Notes: generated by a model not told the origin, from the sequence alone. DNA of 64,000 bases from Saccharina japonica (GCA_008828725.1 MEHQ01002695.1:373664-437663); one strand, 5' to 3'; numbered from the stretch's first letter, positions 20,262 to 35,200 are shown. Numbers and translations: made by a program.

Positions 20262-23200
20262 CTGTGTGATCGCACACGCCAGCACGGGGGACAGTTAATA
20301 ACAAAAAGACGATATTTAGAGGGATGTATTGCTGTTTGGAGCAGAGCTACAGCAGCGTACGAAGGCACAACATTCATGTCGTGCATACAGAGAGACGATT
20401 TCGCAGACAGGAATCTGAACGAGGCGGGGCTGTGCGGTGTGCGATGTTACGGTATGTAAGAGTTTATGTTGGATTGGGCTGGTGGCGATCCCTCTCTCTC
20501 TGACACATTCATCGGTAAGGATGGCACCCACTGCAATGTTTCTGATGATCCTCTCTCTTCAGGGGCACTGCTATTACTGTATACCTCAGCCAACAGTCGT
20601 GTTTGAGTTTTTTGTGTTTGATCATTGTACATAGATCTACAGTAGTATGGCATACGAATACACTAGTGCTATCATGACGACAGTGTGCCACGGCTAAGGA
20701 GGCTGTTATATATACTCGTATATACCACTGTCTGGTAGATGTGCTTCGTGTGATCTACGGAGACTCATTCGGGGATCGGTAAATTACCGTTCTGGTAGTT
20801 GTTGGATACTTGGGGTCACACGTTTGACCCAAGGGGAGAGCCACACAGGCGCACTCTCTGGTTTGTGTTCCTCCTGGCCGCGGGCGATGCCCCATCGGCG
20901 ACACAATGAAAACTCTAAAATCAGATTTATCCCGAGAATGCCTCCTTTACCCACGATATTTTACATCTGTCGCGTCCCTATGCTGCTACGTAACTAAGCT
21001 ATCATGCAGGTAAAGTGTTACCTGGCAGTTTTGGGCTAGGCGATCTCGAATGCTCTCGGGGTCGGCCGTGGTACACCATCTGTCGAAGCCCTCGAAGTAG
21101 GCCGACATCGTCAAGCCGTGGGCACGTAGGCACATCGCGAGCTGCACCACGTCGTTTCATGCGAGAAGGTACAAACAGCAGGGCAATAAACACATAATTT
21201 CAGCACGGATATAAGCGTGAGCGAGTGACACATGCATTATACGGCAGCGGTGTACCTAAACAGTAAATATTTTGAGGCTCTCTACCCAACAACTGCGTAT
21301 GACTACGATGAGAAAGACGTGCACGTACGTGGAGCTGTGGTTGGGGGGTGGTGTATTTGGTGTCGGTACTACGGCAGTATACGAAGTGGTTGTACGATGC
21401 AAGGTGTCGTACGACACGGGAGCAGCATGGCTGCACTCTTCGTGTAGCTGCGCGCTTACTTACACTACGTACAACATGCGGTTGATACCACACCGGCTTT
21501 GTTCATACCAATCGTAATACTCGTAGTAGAAAATCATGACATTATCACGTAATAATTCATGTTATTATTTCGTTTCTTCCATTTCCCATCTTAGAATGTG
21601 CAGCTCCTGTTGCCATGATAACATACGTACCATCCACATGCTGTACGAGTATCTATCGATCATATCATATACCAGTACACCCGAATACTTGACAAAAGTA
21701 CACCAATAATGCACTCCCCCGTATGAATGCCTGCCATCCGACGACGTTCAGCGTGATGAGCTTCAACGTTGATCACCCACAATAAACCATCCCCCACATA
21801 AATAAGAAGAAAAACAAACACAAAAAATAATCAAAAACAAATAAATGGTGTCATAATTGTTTTGTCGCGACCTGTTCTATTACCCCTGGGCATCAAACTG
21901 GGCGTCATTACGTACCTGGATATCGGTGGAGTATCCTACACCGAAGACCTCCGTGCACTGCTCCCAGCCGGTACCGTCGTCGCCCTGCACCTCCTCCATC
22001 AAACCGGCGCTCAGAAACGTGCCCGCGCCTCCATACGGCCAGAACAGGCCCCCTTTCCCGTAGGCCGTGTGCCAGTTGCGGTAGAGGCTTTCCTCCCCGG
22101 CGGCGGCGGGGAGCTCTCTGCTGAGCTCTTCCTGGTGGTCTTGCCACCAAGCGCGGCCGAAAACATCGTCTTCCGACGGCTCGGAGATGTCCGGGAAGGG
22201 AGGCACTCTGCAGGGCCGCGTGAAGTCCTGGCAGCAACCCCTGTCCGAGTAGGCGTCGGAGGAGGAGCCCATCTTTTCCTGTAAAAAAAACAAAGTGCAC
22301 ACATATATATGATACATACATGATGTATTGAATACGGCAGGCAGTAGTATTTAATAGTACACATACATCGACCGTTAAATTTGTGTGATATGAAAGCCGT
22401 TAGGTTGGCACGGCAGCCGAACAGAGCTTGGATTCAAATAGCAGTGTCGGGGGGGGGGGCGACGCGTCCCCCCCTGAACCCCTCTCCCGACGGTGGGCGT
22501 TTGAAATCCAGTACCAGAGCTTGGACGCAAATAGCAGTGCACTGTTAGGGTGGCACGACAGCCGAACAGAGCTTGGACGCAAATAGTAGTGCAGTGCTAG
22601 GTTGGCACGGCAGCCGAACAGAGCTTGGATTCAAATAGCAGTGTCGGGGGGGGGGGCGACGCACCCCCCCGTGCTGTATGGGTTGGGTTGGCGTCGCCTG
22701 GCGACGACGCTGTAAAACATGCCTCGCACTGCGTGAGCTAGACAACCAGGGTACCGTTTGTTTTTTTCTTGTTTTGTTTGGCGGTTACCCAAGGCTGGCG
22801 GTCGAGTAGATCCTTTGTGCGGGGTCGGGAACCTCAAGTCCGCACAAGGGGAATTATCGTGTCACGTAGTGTGATATGGTAAGGCATTCATGAGGCAGAT
22901 ACATAGTGCTCCCATTGCTGTCTCAGGGAGTAGCCACACCAGACATTAAATTAACTCATTGAAGCTATCATCCATCTGCAAGTCCGCCTGACAAGCGGTT
23001 CTTAGTAGGATGCAGCTCACCCTTCATGCGACTCACCCAACACCTCACGGCGCTTCGCGCTTGGTGCTAGCTAGCAATGTCTGCCTGGTCGGTGAAAACC
23101 CGACATGCTCCGTCCCGGCATTGTAGGGATGCGAGGGTCTATGGTCATACGACTACGGCCATGCATGAAAATGAAGTACACCCCCCCCCGGGCCCCCCGA

Positions 23201-26200
23201 CAGTGTGCGTTCGAAATTCAGTACCAGGGCTTGGACGCAAATAGCAGTGCAGTGTTAGGTTGGCACGGCAGCCGAACAGAGTTTGAACGCAAATTGCAGT
23301 GTCGCCCCCCGACAGTGTGCGTTCGAAATCCAGTACCAGAGCTTGGACGCAAATAGAAGTGCATTGTTAGGTTGACACGGCAGTCGAACAGAGCTTGGAA
23401 GCAAATTTCAGTGTCGGGGGGGGAACTCGCCCCCCCCCCGGACCCCCCAACAGTGTGCGTTCGAAATATATGTACTGTATTTTAAACAAATAGCAGTGCA
23501 GTGTTAGGTTGGCACGGCAGCCGAACAGAGCTTGGATGCAAATAGCAGTGTCGGGGGGGGGCGACGCGCCCCCCCCCGAACCCCTCCCCTCGGGCCGCCC
23601 AACGGTGTGCGTTCGAAATATATGTACTTTTTTTTTTAATATTGAAAATCTGGCTACGCCATGACGAGAACCACACTGCTCTTGCTAAAGTCGACTGCGC
23701 CTCTCATGATTTGTGTGCTCTTGGAGGATGTCGGTCGTATACTCCCAAGGTAGCCCCTGCTGGCCTTGAAATGGGATTGTTGACATTGGCGGCATCAATG
23801 GGTGCCATTGATTGCGTTGATAGCCTTTATATTATTGATGCTGGTGGCACTGATGGAATCGGTGGCTTTGCTGGCACTGACGTCATTTAATGATTGGTGG
23901 CCTCTTTACGGGAATTATGGGTTTTGACGGTGCCTCAATGGCATTGATTGATAGTATCGAGTAATTGGTGGCGTTTGATGGGTTGGCTGGAGTTGACGGC
24001 ACTGGTGACCTTGATGGCGTTGACACCATTGATTGAAGATGCCGTAGAAGGAGCCTTGATATAGCATTGATGGGCATACGGCATGTATGTATGGCCTTGA
24101 TGGCATTGGTACCATTCCTTGATGAAGTTGCTTGACGGGCTTGATGGCGACTTCAGGGCTTTGATGGCGCCTTGATATCATTGATAGCATTCAGATTCAG
24201 GCATTCATAGGACATTCCTGGGCTTTTGATCCCATTTGATGGCATTGATGGGTTTGGTAGTACCTTGGATGCATGCTACGGCAGGGGCACAGTAGTCCCT
24301 TATCGTTTCTGAGACCCCTCTCGTGAGGAGCTCCAAACCCTCACTAAAAAACAGACTTTGAGGGAATCTGTACGCCTCACCCGGTTAGAAAACCCACACC
24401 ATGGCCTAACTAAGTATACAAACATCGTAAAATCACAGATTGGATTTCCCAGTGACATTGGGTACTGTAGTTCCTCAGTTAGGTGAGGAGTTTACTAGTA
24501 GTCAGTCGTAGTCAGTAGTACTCGTACCCTATATTAGTCCGCAAATAGTCAGTAGTAGCCAGTCATAGTCAGTAATAGTCGTTAATAGTCGTTAATAGAC
24601 AATACTAATAGTCGTTAATAGTCGGTAATAGTCAGTCAGGAACGCTCTGGCCAGAAAGTGCTACCCGTATATACCGCGTATAGCACGGCTCCTGCATGTG
24701 GCATTCATTGTTATTGTTGTGCTTACCGAAGGTGAGAAGCAGGTAGCTTGACGCGCCGGCCCTCCTTCCTCGGCAATCAGCCCGTCCACGAACCCAAGCG
24801 CCACGGGCTGCACACAAGCGACAACGAAAAGCGAAGCATGGAACGGCAGCATAAAACACCTACCACGTATGTATGTACATGACAAACATAACCGACAGGA
24901 ACATGCCCGTAGGAGGTGTCATGTATGTACGGCAGTTATTAGTATTTAACCGCATTGAGGGGGAGGGCGTAATGGCATGGAGGGCACAGCAAGGCATAAG
25001 GGCCGATCGCATATTCCGTACCTGGTACATATGTATGTGCCAAAACACATCCCGAATCAAGACCGGTGTTTGTTGTCACCGTTACTTCGTGTTTAATCAC
25101 ATTGAGAGGAGGGATAGCTTCTTGACGATGATGATGTTACTACAGTAATAATAGGCTTGTGGGGTTACTACCAAATTGGCTTGTGGGATGATATGGATAG
25201 TAGAGTATAAGAAGGGGGCGAGCGACCCCAAAGGGAGGGTTACGGACTAAGTAAAAAACTTAATCAAGTGTCATGCACAGGACGCGGTGATGGAAACCAC
25301 ACTATTAGTGTTTAATATTAATAATACCAGGTATATCGGGCCCTTCGAAGGTGAAAACTAAAGAATGCATTGTTGAATTCATATCATAGTATGAAAAGTA
25401 TCTGTTTCCCTCGTAATTCATTCATATTTGCGTGAAGCGTTGTACAAAGAAGCCTTGGACTTACAGTATATATGTACATATAATACGAAACGTAAACAAA
25501 CAAAAAACAGCTGTGAGATTGTGAAGATTTTCGTCGAAACTCGTCTTTGCAAGCTGAAATGTCGTCGATTTCATGTCGTCTACTGCTATGCGTCACACTT
25601 CGTCCGGTAAATGTTACCTGGTATACACTTTTAATCAGTTGATAGCATTAATAACCGCAGAGGAGGAGTTGGGGGATCACGAGAAGGAAGAGGGGTTCTT
25701 CTACATGTGCTGAAAGGGGCTGGTCCACCGGGAGGGGATATTTAGTTAATAGGCTATAATTTCGGGCAATAGTATAACCGAAAGTGAAAAAAAAAAAGCA
25801 AAAAAAAAAACTGCTGTATTCAGACAGGCACACGTGAAACGTCTTTCGTTTTTACCGAAAATTCTGTAACAAAAAACACGTAACACACCAGGGCAGGCGA
25901 GAAATTTGAATCACCCATCGGCTATCACAATGGATGAATGATGGCTGTGCCGTGTTGCTCTTTGAAGAACTTTGATACTTCACGCAAAAACCACCTACTA
26001 CGTAATACTACTAGTTACTCGTACTGTGTATTGCTCGTATTAGTTCCATTTGTTTCGCGCTTACCTAGTGGGCACGAAGCGTTATACGCGAACAGCGTGA
26101 AAGACCCGAGAACTTGCTATTATAGTACTATTGGTGGTTTGTGATGACAAACCCCGTACACAACAAGCGACGATACACAGGCGAACGCCAACAAATTAGC

Positions 26201-29200
26201 CGAAGTTGTAGTTGATATATACAACGAACGGTAGTATGATATCTATCTGACGTCCGTTGTTTTGAGGCCACTCACTGCAGAAGAAGCTATACTAGGTAAC
26301 ACGGCACCAACCGCACTCTGCAGCGACTTGTATCCGGGGTGTCTCCTTTGAACCCGTGGTTGTGTCTTGTATCATCACACCATCCAGCAAATAAATGTCG
26401 CTTATTAATATTAATAGTACGCCGGCTTTGTACGGGAGATTTCTCAATGAAATCCAGAGGTATATCTCGAATGCGGTGCTCGAATAGTTTAGGGGATGCA
26501 TGGTCTTACGACTCTCTGATATAATATATTGTTTTCTAGTAAAATGTAACTCCCAGCGGGCGTACACCAAAACACAGAGCGCCATACATATCATGCTTAC
26601 GGCCACAACCATCGCCGAGATCTCACTCGCGCTTTATGGTCTTCTCCTACACCACATGAACACTTGTGGTGGTGGTGGTTTGGTGCTCGATTCCGCGCAG
26701 CTTTCGGTCGGTACTGCTTGCTGTGATTTTTTGGTTGCTTACGGTCGTTTTCAAAGTACAGTTCAGTTTTTTTTTTTTTTTTTTCCCGTTGTTCCTCGTC
26801 TTTGTTCTCATTTTTCAAGGCACACTAACCTCAAACCACGCACTTATTATGTTTGGTGTTTGATATCATGCCTCAGCCCCCTACGAACCTCATCGTAAAC
26901 CATACATCATATATATAGTATAGCTATTAGATAGCATGTAGGTGCGAGTTTTCGTGAGACCACGACGAAAGCCAGATTTGTTTCGAAACCACATACCAGG
27001 TATACCGGTATGTATATCCGTGAACTTTTATATTTTAAATAACAACGCCCCCCTCTCTCTACCTGCCAAAACTGCGGAGCGACCGTATAAAACCAGCATC
27101 AATACAGTATTGCTGTACGAGCTGGTCTGGATGGGAGCAGAACGACATAGTTAAATGATTTTTCTCAGCTCAGTTTTAAGAATTTCGAACTGAACTTTTG
27201 CATGGAGCTAGGTCTTACTATACCCCAACGGCTCAAGCGAAGAACTAAAAACAATTTTTGACACGGGAAAAGTTATGACCGTTTCAGAGCAAACCCAATC
27301 GGGAAATCGGCCGGATTGTACGTTAAAAAACACATTTGATTTTAGGTATTCGCTTGAAGCTCTAGACGAAAGCGATTCAAATCACGTGTCAAAAGTTCAG
27401 CCCGAAATTCGAAAAAATGAGCTGCGAAAATCGGTTTTTGTGTCGCTCATCGAAGTATCTTATCTTTGTATTGCCGATCATAAACACGCCATATTTCTTG
27501 ACAGACGACGAACTAGGCGATGGTGAGGATATCAATTGTTTCGTAGTGCCTCAAGGAATGTTCACACGAAGTATCAGCGTCATCGGCAGTGCAAGTTTTT
27601 CGGACTTTCGTATAGACTTTAGTATCGACATACCTCCATATGCGACTTGATGTGTTGGGCATGGGTTTTCTCGACGACATCGACTCAGATTCCAAAACTG
27701 TTGACGTTTGCAAATGCGCTGCAGACTTACTAACGAAGCTGCCAAATTTGGAGAATCCTAATAGTTTCAAGCGATTGGGAAAACGCCTATTAAGGGAAAT
27801 TCAGCTTTATAGCTGGACCAGCTCGTAGTACTGCCAAGGGGTGTAAATAGGGTAAACCACAGTTCATTGCAGTAATTCGCACCACCATTAATATGAACAA
27901 CTGGAGTTACTAATTATCACCAGGTACCATAATAAGTTAACCCTGACATTCTCTACATTATAGTACATCAAACGCGAAAATACTATCACGTACACATGTA
28001 GTAAACTCTGGTAGTATATATTGCAAACACACATTACTGTTTGTTGTGATGTTGTGATATTTATTGTGGCGGATATACCGCATGGCCTGCCTGCTTTGGG
28101 ATAACCTGAACAACCTCCGTAGTACTGCTGTAGTATCGATGGTATGGTATTAATAGTACGATGGTATTAATAGTATACTATAGTATACTATACTATACTA
28201 TGCTATACTATACTATACTATACTATACTATACTATACTATACTATACTATACTATACAACCATGCCGACGACAAATATCGCAGATACTTCCGGCGGCTA
28301 AATAATATGCGCGCAGGAAAAACAACTATAATAATCATATTTAATTTATTGTGTTTAATGCCGTCCGCCGATCCACGAATCATATCATACATATCATACA
28401 TATCATACATATCATATTTCGAGCTCACAGCTGTCGTTTTTTAATGGGCAGAGGCCAAAAACAGGTATACCTGGTCCGTTTGCGGCCAAAAACAGGTACA
28501 TACTTCATATCAAGTAAAAAACGCACTCCACGTGCCCTGCCATTGGTCCAAAACTCGTTGTACCTGTTTTTGCCCCTTTATAACCCAGGTATACCTGATT
28601 TTGTCTACTCTGCTTGACTTTCACCTTTTTTTTGTCGTTTTTAAGCCAATCAGAGGCCCTTCATAGTTCCACCCTATGCCCCCTATACAAATGCCGACGT
28701 ACGCCACTCGAGCGACACACATAATATCTGCCTGCACACCTCCGCCGAAATAATACGAGATAAAAGGCTCCCTTTCGGGATTGTGGTTGGCTTGGAATAC
28801 CACAGGGGTGTCGCAAACTGGGAAGGGAGAATACAGCACCAGCAGGCGTTCGTTCCTCGTACTATTAATAGCTACGTACCCGTATACGTAGTCACCGGGC
28901 GAGCACGAAGAACGTGAAAAAACTCTACTTTTTGTTGCAAGGAACGGCAGGTTCGTGGGGTGCGTTATAAACTTGATTTTAGTATGTACCTGTTTTTGGC
29001 CCCGAACGGACCAGGTGTACCTGTTTTTGGCCGCTGCCCTTTTTTAATTTTTTTAATATCGTATGTTTGTATATATGTACGTACAGCATACGAGTGCCAC
29101 CCTTTATTTATTTGACGCTTTTAATACATCTGCATGGAATGGATTTCCTGCACGAAAACACTACAACTTACTGCAGGTATGATACCAGTTACAGTAGTAC

Positions 29201-32200
29201 ATACATATGTAATAGTGCGCCGACGCCATGTGTGATAAGACTGGGTGAGACACAGAGTATCCCCTTGCAGGTTTGTCTATTAAGCATCCTTGGTGTTACT
29301 CACTTTCCGTAGAGTCAAGCGTAGAAGAGAAGCAGCTTTTAATAATCCCCGAGCCAGATGACATCTGCTTCGGGATGGACTTCAAGTATGGCCCACAGAT
29401 ATTATAAATACCCCGAATACCGAATACGAATGCCATCAAAGTTATACGAAAACGGACCAATTACCTATGCAGAGGTAATTACCGGCCTTCCTAGCCCATA
29501 CCATTACACATGTAGAAGTATAGCCGCTGTTTTATTTTGTAGGTTTGCGAGACGCATTTTTAGCTTCGGTCCCACCGCCACCATCACATGGCTTGGCGAT
29601 GGTTACACAGTTAATCCGTCCATCCCGGCTATCAATATAACATATTACACTACGTATACCATGTATGTATGTATGTATGTGTGCGGTACGTAAAACGTAC
29701 GAAGTAGATAGGAGGAGAAGTAACAACATAGAGAGTAGAGAATGTACTACTACTACTGTTGTAGTAGTGTAGTGCGTGGTGTAGTCGATAGGCCAGCAGC
29801 TTACCTTTCTGTGGTCGATGTTCCTGAGGAAGGCCCTTGCTCTGTTGTACATAAAAACCGTGTCGTCGTCCCCTATCGCGATCCAGTCGAACTGGCCCTT
29901 GTACCGGGAGTACGCCTGGAAAATCAAAACGGTGCATGATAACAAGTCAGAACTGAAAAACAGGTCCCACACTAATTTCAAGTATTTTTTCCCCAAATTC
30001 GTGGAACCAGTTCTTATGGGGTCACGATAACAACTACAGTACGTACGTACCTTCTACTCTGCTGTAACTGTTAATACGGAGGACCTGTAAGTAAATAGGC
30101 CCAAACATTGATATTAAATAGTAAAAATAGGCAAATTTACAGATAGATCTTGTGTGTACCGTAGATCCCTATTTACTATATTATGATGGTCGCCCGTGAT
30201 AATACATCAATCATCATCAATCAGTGCGGTCAGTGGGTTGTTACAACAGTGGTGTGGGTGAGCTCGTCAGCACCAGGAACTAACAAAGCGTGCCGTCACG
30301 CGCGAGCAGCACACACACGGCATATAGATACGATGCACCGGCACATGGATGGTGTGATAGGTACTACTAGGTAATCAAGGTACCTGGTACTGCACAGGTA
30401 TTATACGTATGTATATAATATGTATAATACGTGATAAGGTTCGGGGGGTAGTGGCGGTTTCTGAATCGAATTAATTCCTGATGAACCACGCTCAACATTG
30501 CTGCTGTCGTATTGATTCTACCCGTGGGTACCCTCTATTCAACTTGGTATACCATACATACGTATGGTGGTATGGTGGTACGAATAGGTCGCCAGCGAAA
30601 CGTGGGTTGGCGAGTTGGTGAGTCCTGAACGGGGCATATAATGTACTGGTATAACCCAGCACTTGGGTATCTCGGCGTGGTCGAAACAAAACGAAACGAC
30701 TTCAACTATATACTCGTATACCTGGTACGTTCGGAGGAGGCACTAACTTTTTTTTTTTTTTTTTTATCCTCCGGCGGATGGGTCAAAATAAAGCTTACGC
30801 CCTCCACACTTCCACGTCTCACTTCGTGCACTTCGTGTCGTGTGTCAATTCACTCCATGCCCCCTCGGAAGTATAAGGAGGCACTAACCGTTTCTTTGCC
30901 AGAGAGCGAAGGATGGCCAAAAAACTCTGTTAATAATAGGCATTAACTGACTGCTGTAGAGTATCGATATTGCAATAATGATAGGATAATAGGCCTACTA
31001 CTACTCTGTACCAGGTATAGTATACTCGTAGTAGTTACTGTTGTTGTAGCACATCAATTGTTCATATCAATATACCACCTGGTAACACTAACTAACTAAC
31101 TAACTGCTGTATGATTTGCTCTTCTTGTGTACCAACAACGACAAACAAACGTGATCGGCCATTATTAGTGTTTATTGTGTACTTACTGTTTCAGGTGTGT
31201 ATGTATCGTATATACGAAGTATATTTAATTATTTAATATATATATTTATAAAAAATAATTAAAAAACAACAGCTGTGAGCTCGAGGATTCCGTCGAAGCT
31301 CATCTTTGCTAGCTGAGTGTAATACTTCGATCGCGCGTACCTGCGGATTTTATATGTCCTCATGTAGGATGTACATCCCGTATGAGGGGGACACAATCTG
31401 AGGCTGTAGAATTCAGGAAGTGTGTGTCATATGTATCATAGACAATATATAATGGTAATATATGTGTACACAAAGTAGTTATATACGGTTTGTTGTTGTA
31501 GCATTGGTTGGTATAGCACACGTACTACGCGTACAATGGGTTTCGTTCTTCTGAATGACATCAAAGATAGTTCAAAGTCCGTACTGATAATTCTAGCAAA
31601 AGACTAAACTAAATGCGCCAATCAATGGACGCGGGCTATGCTATTTTATACAACGTACGAGTTTATTAGGTTGTGTCCGTACTGCTGAGCCAAGAATTAA
31701 ACGAACTGCATCTGCCAGGAAAGAAGGGCCCACCACATGACTTCACTTTTGTATTCACTTCCATGGGAGCTTTCACGACTTCCATTAAAGCTTCCATGGA
31801 ATAAAAAGTACTTCCATGGAAAATCGTGGAAGCTTCCATGGAGGAAGTAGATTTTCTTCCATGGAAGTTGAGGCTTTCATGGAAGTTGGTGGAATATTTC
31901 ATGGAGGAAATGAATTCACTTCCATGGAGGAAGTAATGGAAATAATTTACCGTCATGGAAATTGTTGGAATCTTCTATGGAATTTACATGGAAACTTGCT
32001 CTGTTGTTGTTGGTGGTGGTGGAAGTGAAAGCTTCCACGAACTTCCATCAACTAAAGCTTCCACACACACACACATTCGGCAAAACTTCCAAGAGCTTGC
32101 ATATACCCCCAAAGACTTCCACCCACTTCCAGTTAATCCCTGAATTTCCGTAAAAACCACAAAAGCCCACCGAAGCCCACTATACTTCCACCAGCCTCCA

Positions 32201-35200
32201 TAGACTTCCGTCGACGTCCACGGTTTACTGACAACTGCAAAATGCTACTGACTTTCATCTACTTCCACTGGCTCCCATGAATTTCGCCCATGGACTTCCA
32301 TTGGCAGTGACTTCCACTTTGTGCTATTTACTTCCTTCCATGGAAGTTGGTAGAAGCTTCCATGAAAGTTGGTGGAAGCTTCCTGGAGGTATTGAAGTTC
32401 GTGGAAGCTTCTACGGCAGCATATAAGTGGGTGGAAGAAAAGTTCCATGGAAGTATAGAAGTCGGTGGAAGCTTCCAGGGGAGTTAAGTCACTTCCAATG
32501 GAAGTAAGCCGACTTTCATGAAACTATTTAGGAAGTAAAAATCACTTCGGTGGAAGTAAAATGAAAGTATGTTTTCTCCCAATGGAACTAAAAATTGGAA
32601 GTGAAATTACTTCCAGCATGGAAGATGGTGGAATCGTCAATTGAAGTTGAATTTACTTCGATGGGAGCAATATGGAAGTAACATTTCCATGGACGTAAAG
32701 GCTCCTCCCATGGAAGTAATTTGGAAGTAAATATTACTCCCAACGGAAGTGTATTTGGAATCGAAGAATTTCACTACATGGAAGCAATTTGTATTTCCAA
32801 TGGAAAAATATTTGGAAGTAGCTACTTTCATACGTAAAACAAATTGGTTGAAGCTTCAATGGAAGCAAAAACTACTTCCATGGACGTATAATGGAAGAAA
32901 CGTTTACTCCCAATGTAACTAATTGTTTCTCCATGGAAGTTAGTGGAATCTTCAATCGAAGTCAAATTTACGTCCATGGAAGTAAAATCTAATATGGGAG
33001 TGACTTTTACTTCTATGGAAGTAAATTTTATCTCATGGAAGTAATTTGGAATTAAACATTTCTTCCAGTGGAAGTAATGTTTGAAGTAAATCTAAATAAA
33101 TCTGCTCCCATGGAAGGTGGTGGAAGCTTTCATGGAAGTAGATGGAGCTTTCCACTGTTGCCGGTGGGCGTGGAAGCCCCCAATTACTCACGTCTGGATG
33201 GGATCAGGGCGGCTCGTAGGCCTGCGGCGGCTCTTGCAGACGGATACGTTTGTTTCTGCATATTGTGGGCGGAAGCAGAGTACCGAACGGGATCAGGTCC
33301 GGGTGGGAACAAGCCCGGTCGGGAGAAATGGAAGACGGTGGGAGTGAATCTACTCCCATGGCAGTATGTCTTCCATAGAATTTTCCTTGGAAGCATGACT
33401 TGCACGGAGTTTCCATGGAAGGAAATATAGATACAGGTCCATGGAAGCGGATACATGTATACTTTCATGGAGGTAGATGGAAGCTTCTATGGAAGTAACA
33501 TTTGGGCTAGTGGACTTCAATGAGAGTTGGATAAGCTTCCATGGCAGTTGGTGGAAGCTTCCAAGGAAGTAGATGGAAGCTCCCATTGCAATTTCCACCA
33601 ACTCCATCCATGGAGGCTTTCATCAACTTCTTCCACAGAAGTAGATCCAACTCCCATGGTGGTAATGTTTGCTTCCATGGGAGTTGGTGGAAGCTTTCAT
33701 GGAGGAAGTATACTAATAAATTATATTATAGTGTTGGAGATCGGGAAATTAAAGGAGTCGAACCAGGGCCTCTACTTTGCAAATGGCCCGGACAGTGTAT
33801 AACTGAACTGTATATACTATTATTGATAGTAAATCCGATAATAGCAATTGCAACTATTAATATTAATATATACCATGACTACGTGCCCTAATACCGGGGG
33901 GGCGGCCACGGTCAGGTATACACCGTACTTTATTTACCCACTGACCTATCAGTCAGCGCTGACTGATTTAGTCAGCGCTGACTGATGCAGAGCTCAGCGG
34001 TTATTGTTATGGTGGGCGTATCTAACATGCGCACGGCGGCGGTGTATCGACACACCAGGTGGTGGTACTGCATACAACAAGCTGGCGTTTACCGCATCCA
34101 ACACAAGTACATAGAGAACAACGCCTATTCATAGCTAGCGGCACATCCGCACCCGTATCCTAGACCTCTCTCCAGTTTTCTATTTTTGGGGTGGGCAAAG
34201 CGGGGTGGAGGGATTAACAAACGGCGTCCTCATCCTTGTAAACATACCGCAAAATCAAGTGCCCCTGAGAGCTGAGAGCCTGTCTGTCTGTGCATCTCCG
34301 ACATAATGCTGACACCGGAAATACACCCAAGGGGGGGTCCCCGGCCTATCTATATTTATTCTTCTTTTCTTGGTCGTAGATTATAAAAAGTAGTATTATT
34401 AATAGTTCCTCCACGTAGTCACTACTTACTGCTGCTGATGTATACTGCTGTATATACGGCATACGGCCTGCGGCTTAGTTTAGTATTACGTATTATAGGG
34501 ATACGCATAAATATATACCAGGTATATATACATTCTGCTGTAACAATGTTGTTGTACGACGTAGCCCGTGGACGGCGCCCACCCCTCCTTCGTACGAGGT
34601 ATACATACAGCAGTAATGTGGTTGTTGTGTGTCGTTGTAGCCTGAGAGAAAGGGATTTCGTGCCCGCAGTTTTCTGATTGGTCAATTTTTTTGGTTGGAA
34701 ATTTCCACCAATAAATCAAAATTTCCTGATGACGACAAATGTCGACCAAGGATTTTCCACCAATCAAAATTTCCAACCAAAACAATTGACCAATCAGAAA
34801 ACTGCGGGCACGAAATCCCTTTCTCTCTACTGGTATTATTAATAGCGCACCTCAATAATACCGTCCAGGGTTCGCGCCGCCCCCATAATCGGGGGTAAGG
34901 TTAGGGTTAGGGTTGGGGGGGGGCGTAGCGCTTAGTTTATGGTTTTATTTTACGCAGAGATATGTGAGCCTTACTAAGATTGCTGCGCTATCACAGGCTA
35001 ATCTCCCTCAGTTTGAGCTTCATACGTGTTTGTTGTTGCGTCGTAGAAGACGCGTGCGTGCGGTACAAAAAATCACCACGATAGACAGATTAACTCTGTA
35101 CTCTGGAAGGTACGTTCTGACTCCTCTCCTATGTTGCAGTATACGTAGGATGTCGATGCGAGACTACGTAGCAGCGGAGCGTCCGAAACTTTTGGACCAG

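Noticed and set aside
28621-28839. 73-codon minus frame with splice-like edges, considered as a glycosyltransferase exon
   Set aside because: Its splice sites are not phase 0 and it lies inside a TIR element; the exon at 24,727-24,807 fits the family directly after the DDD exon.
29325-29395. Plus-strand LLIIPEPDDICFGMDF frame and minus-strand ILEVHPEADVIWLGDY frame
   Set aside because: Both strands look protein-like, but neither has a matching donor or a phase fit with the gene.
33184-33260. Minus-strand candidate exon with donor GTGAGT and acceptor ATATGCAG
   Set aside because: Its 64-nt length breaks the phase-0 pattern, and it lies in a dispersed repeat insert.
34893-34922. Possible telomere
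   Set aside because: Only two to three TTAGGG units with unique sequence on both sides.
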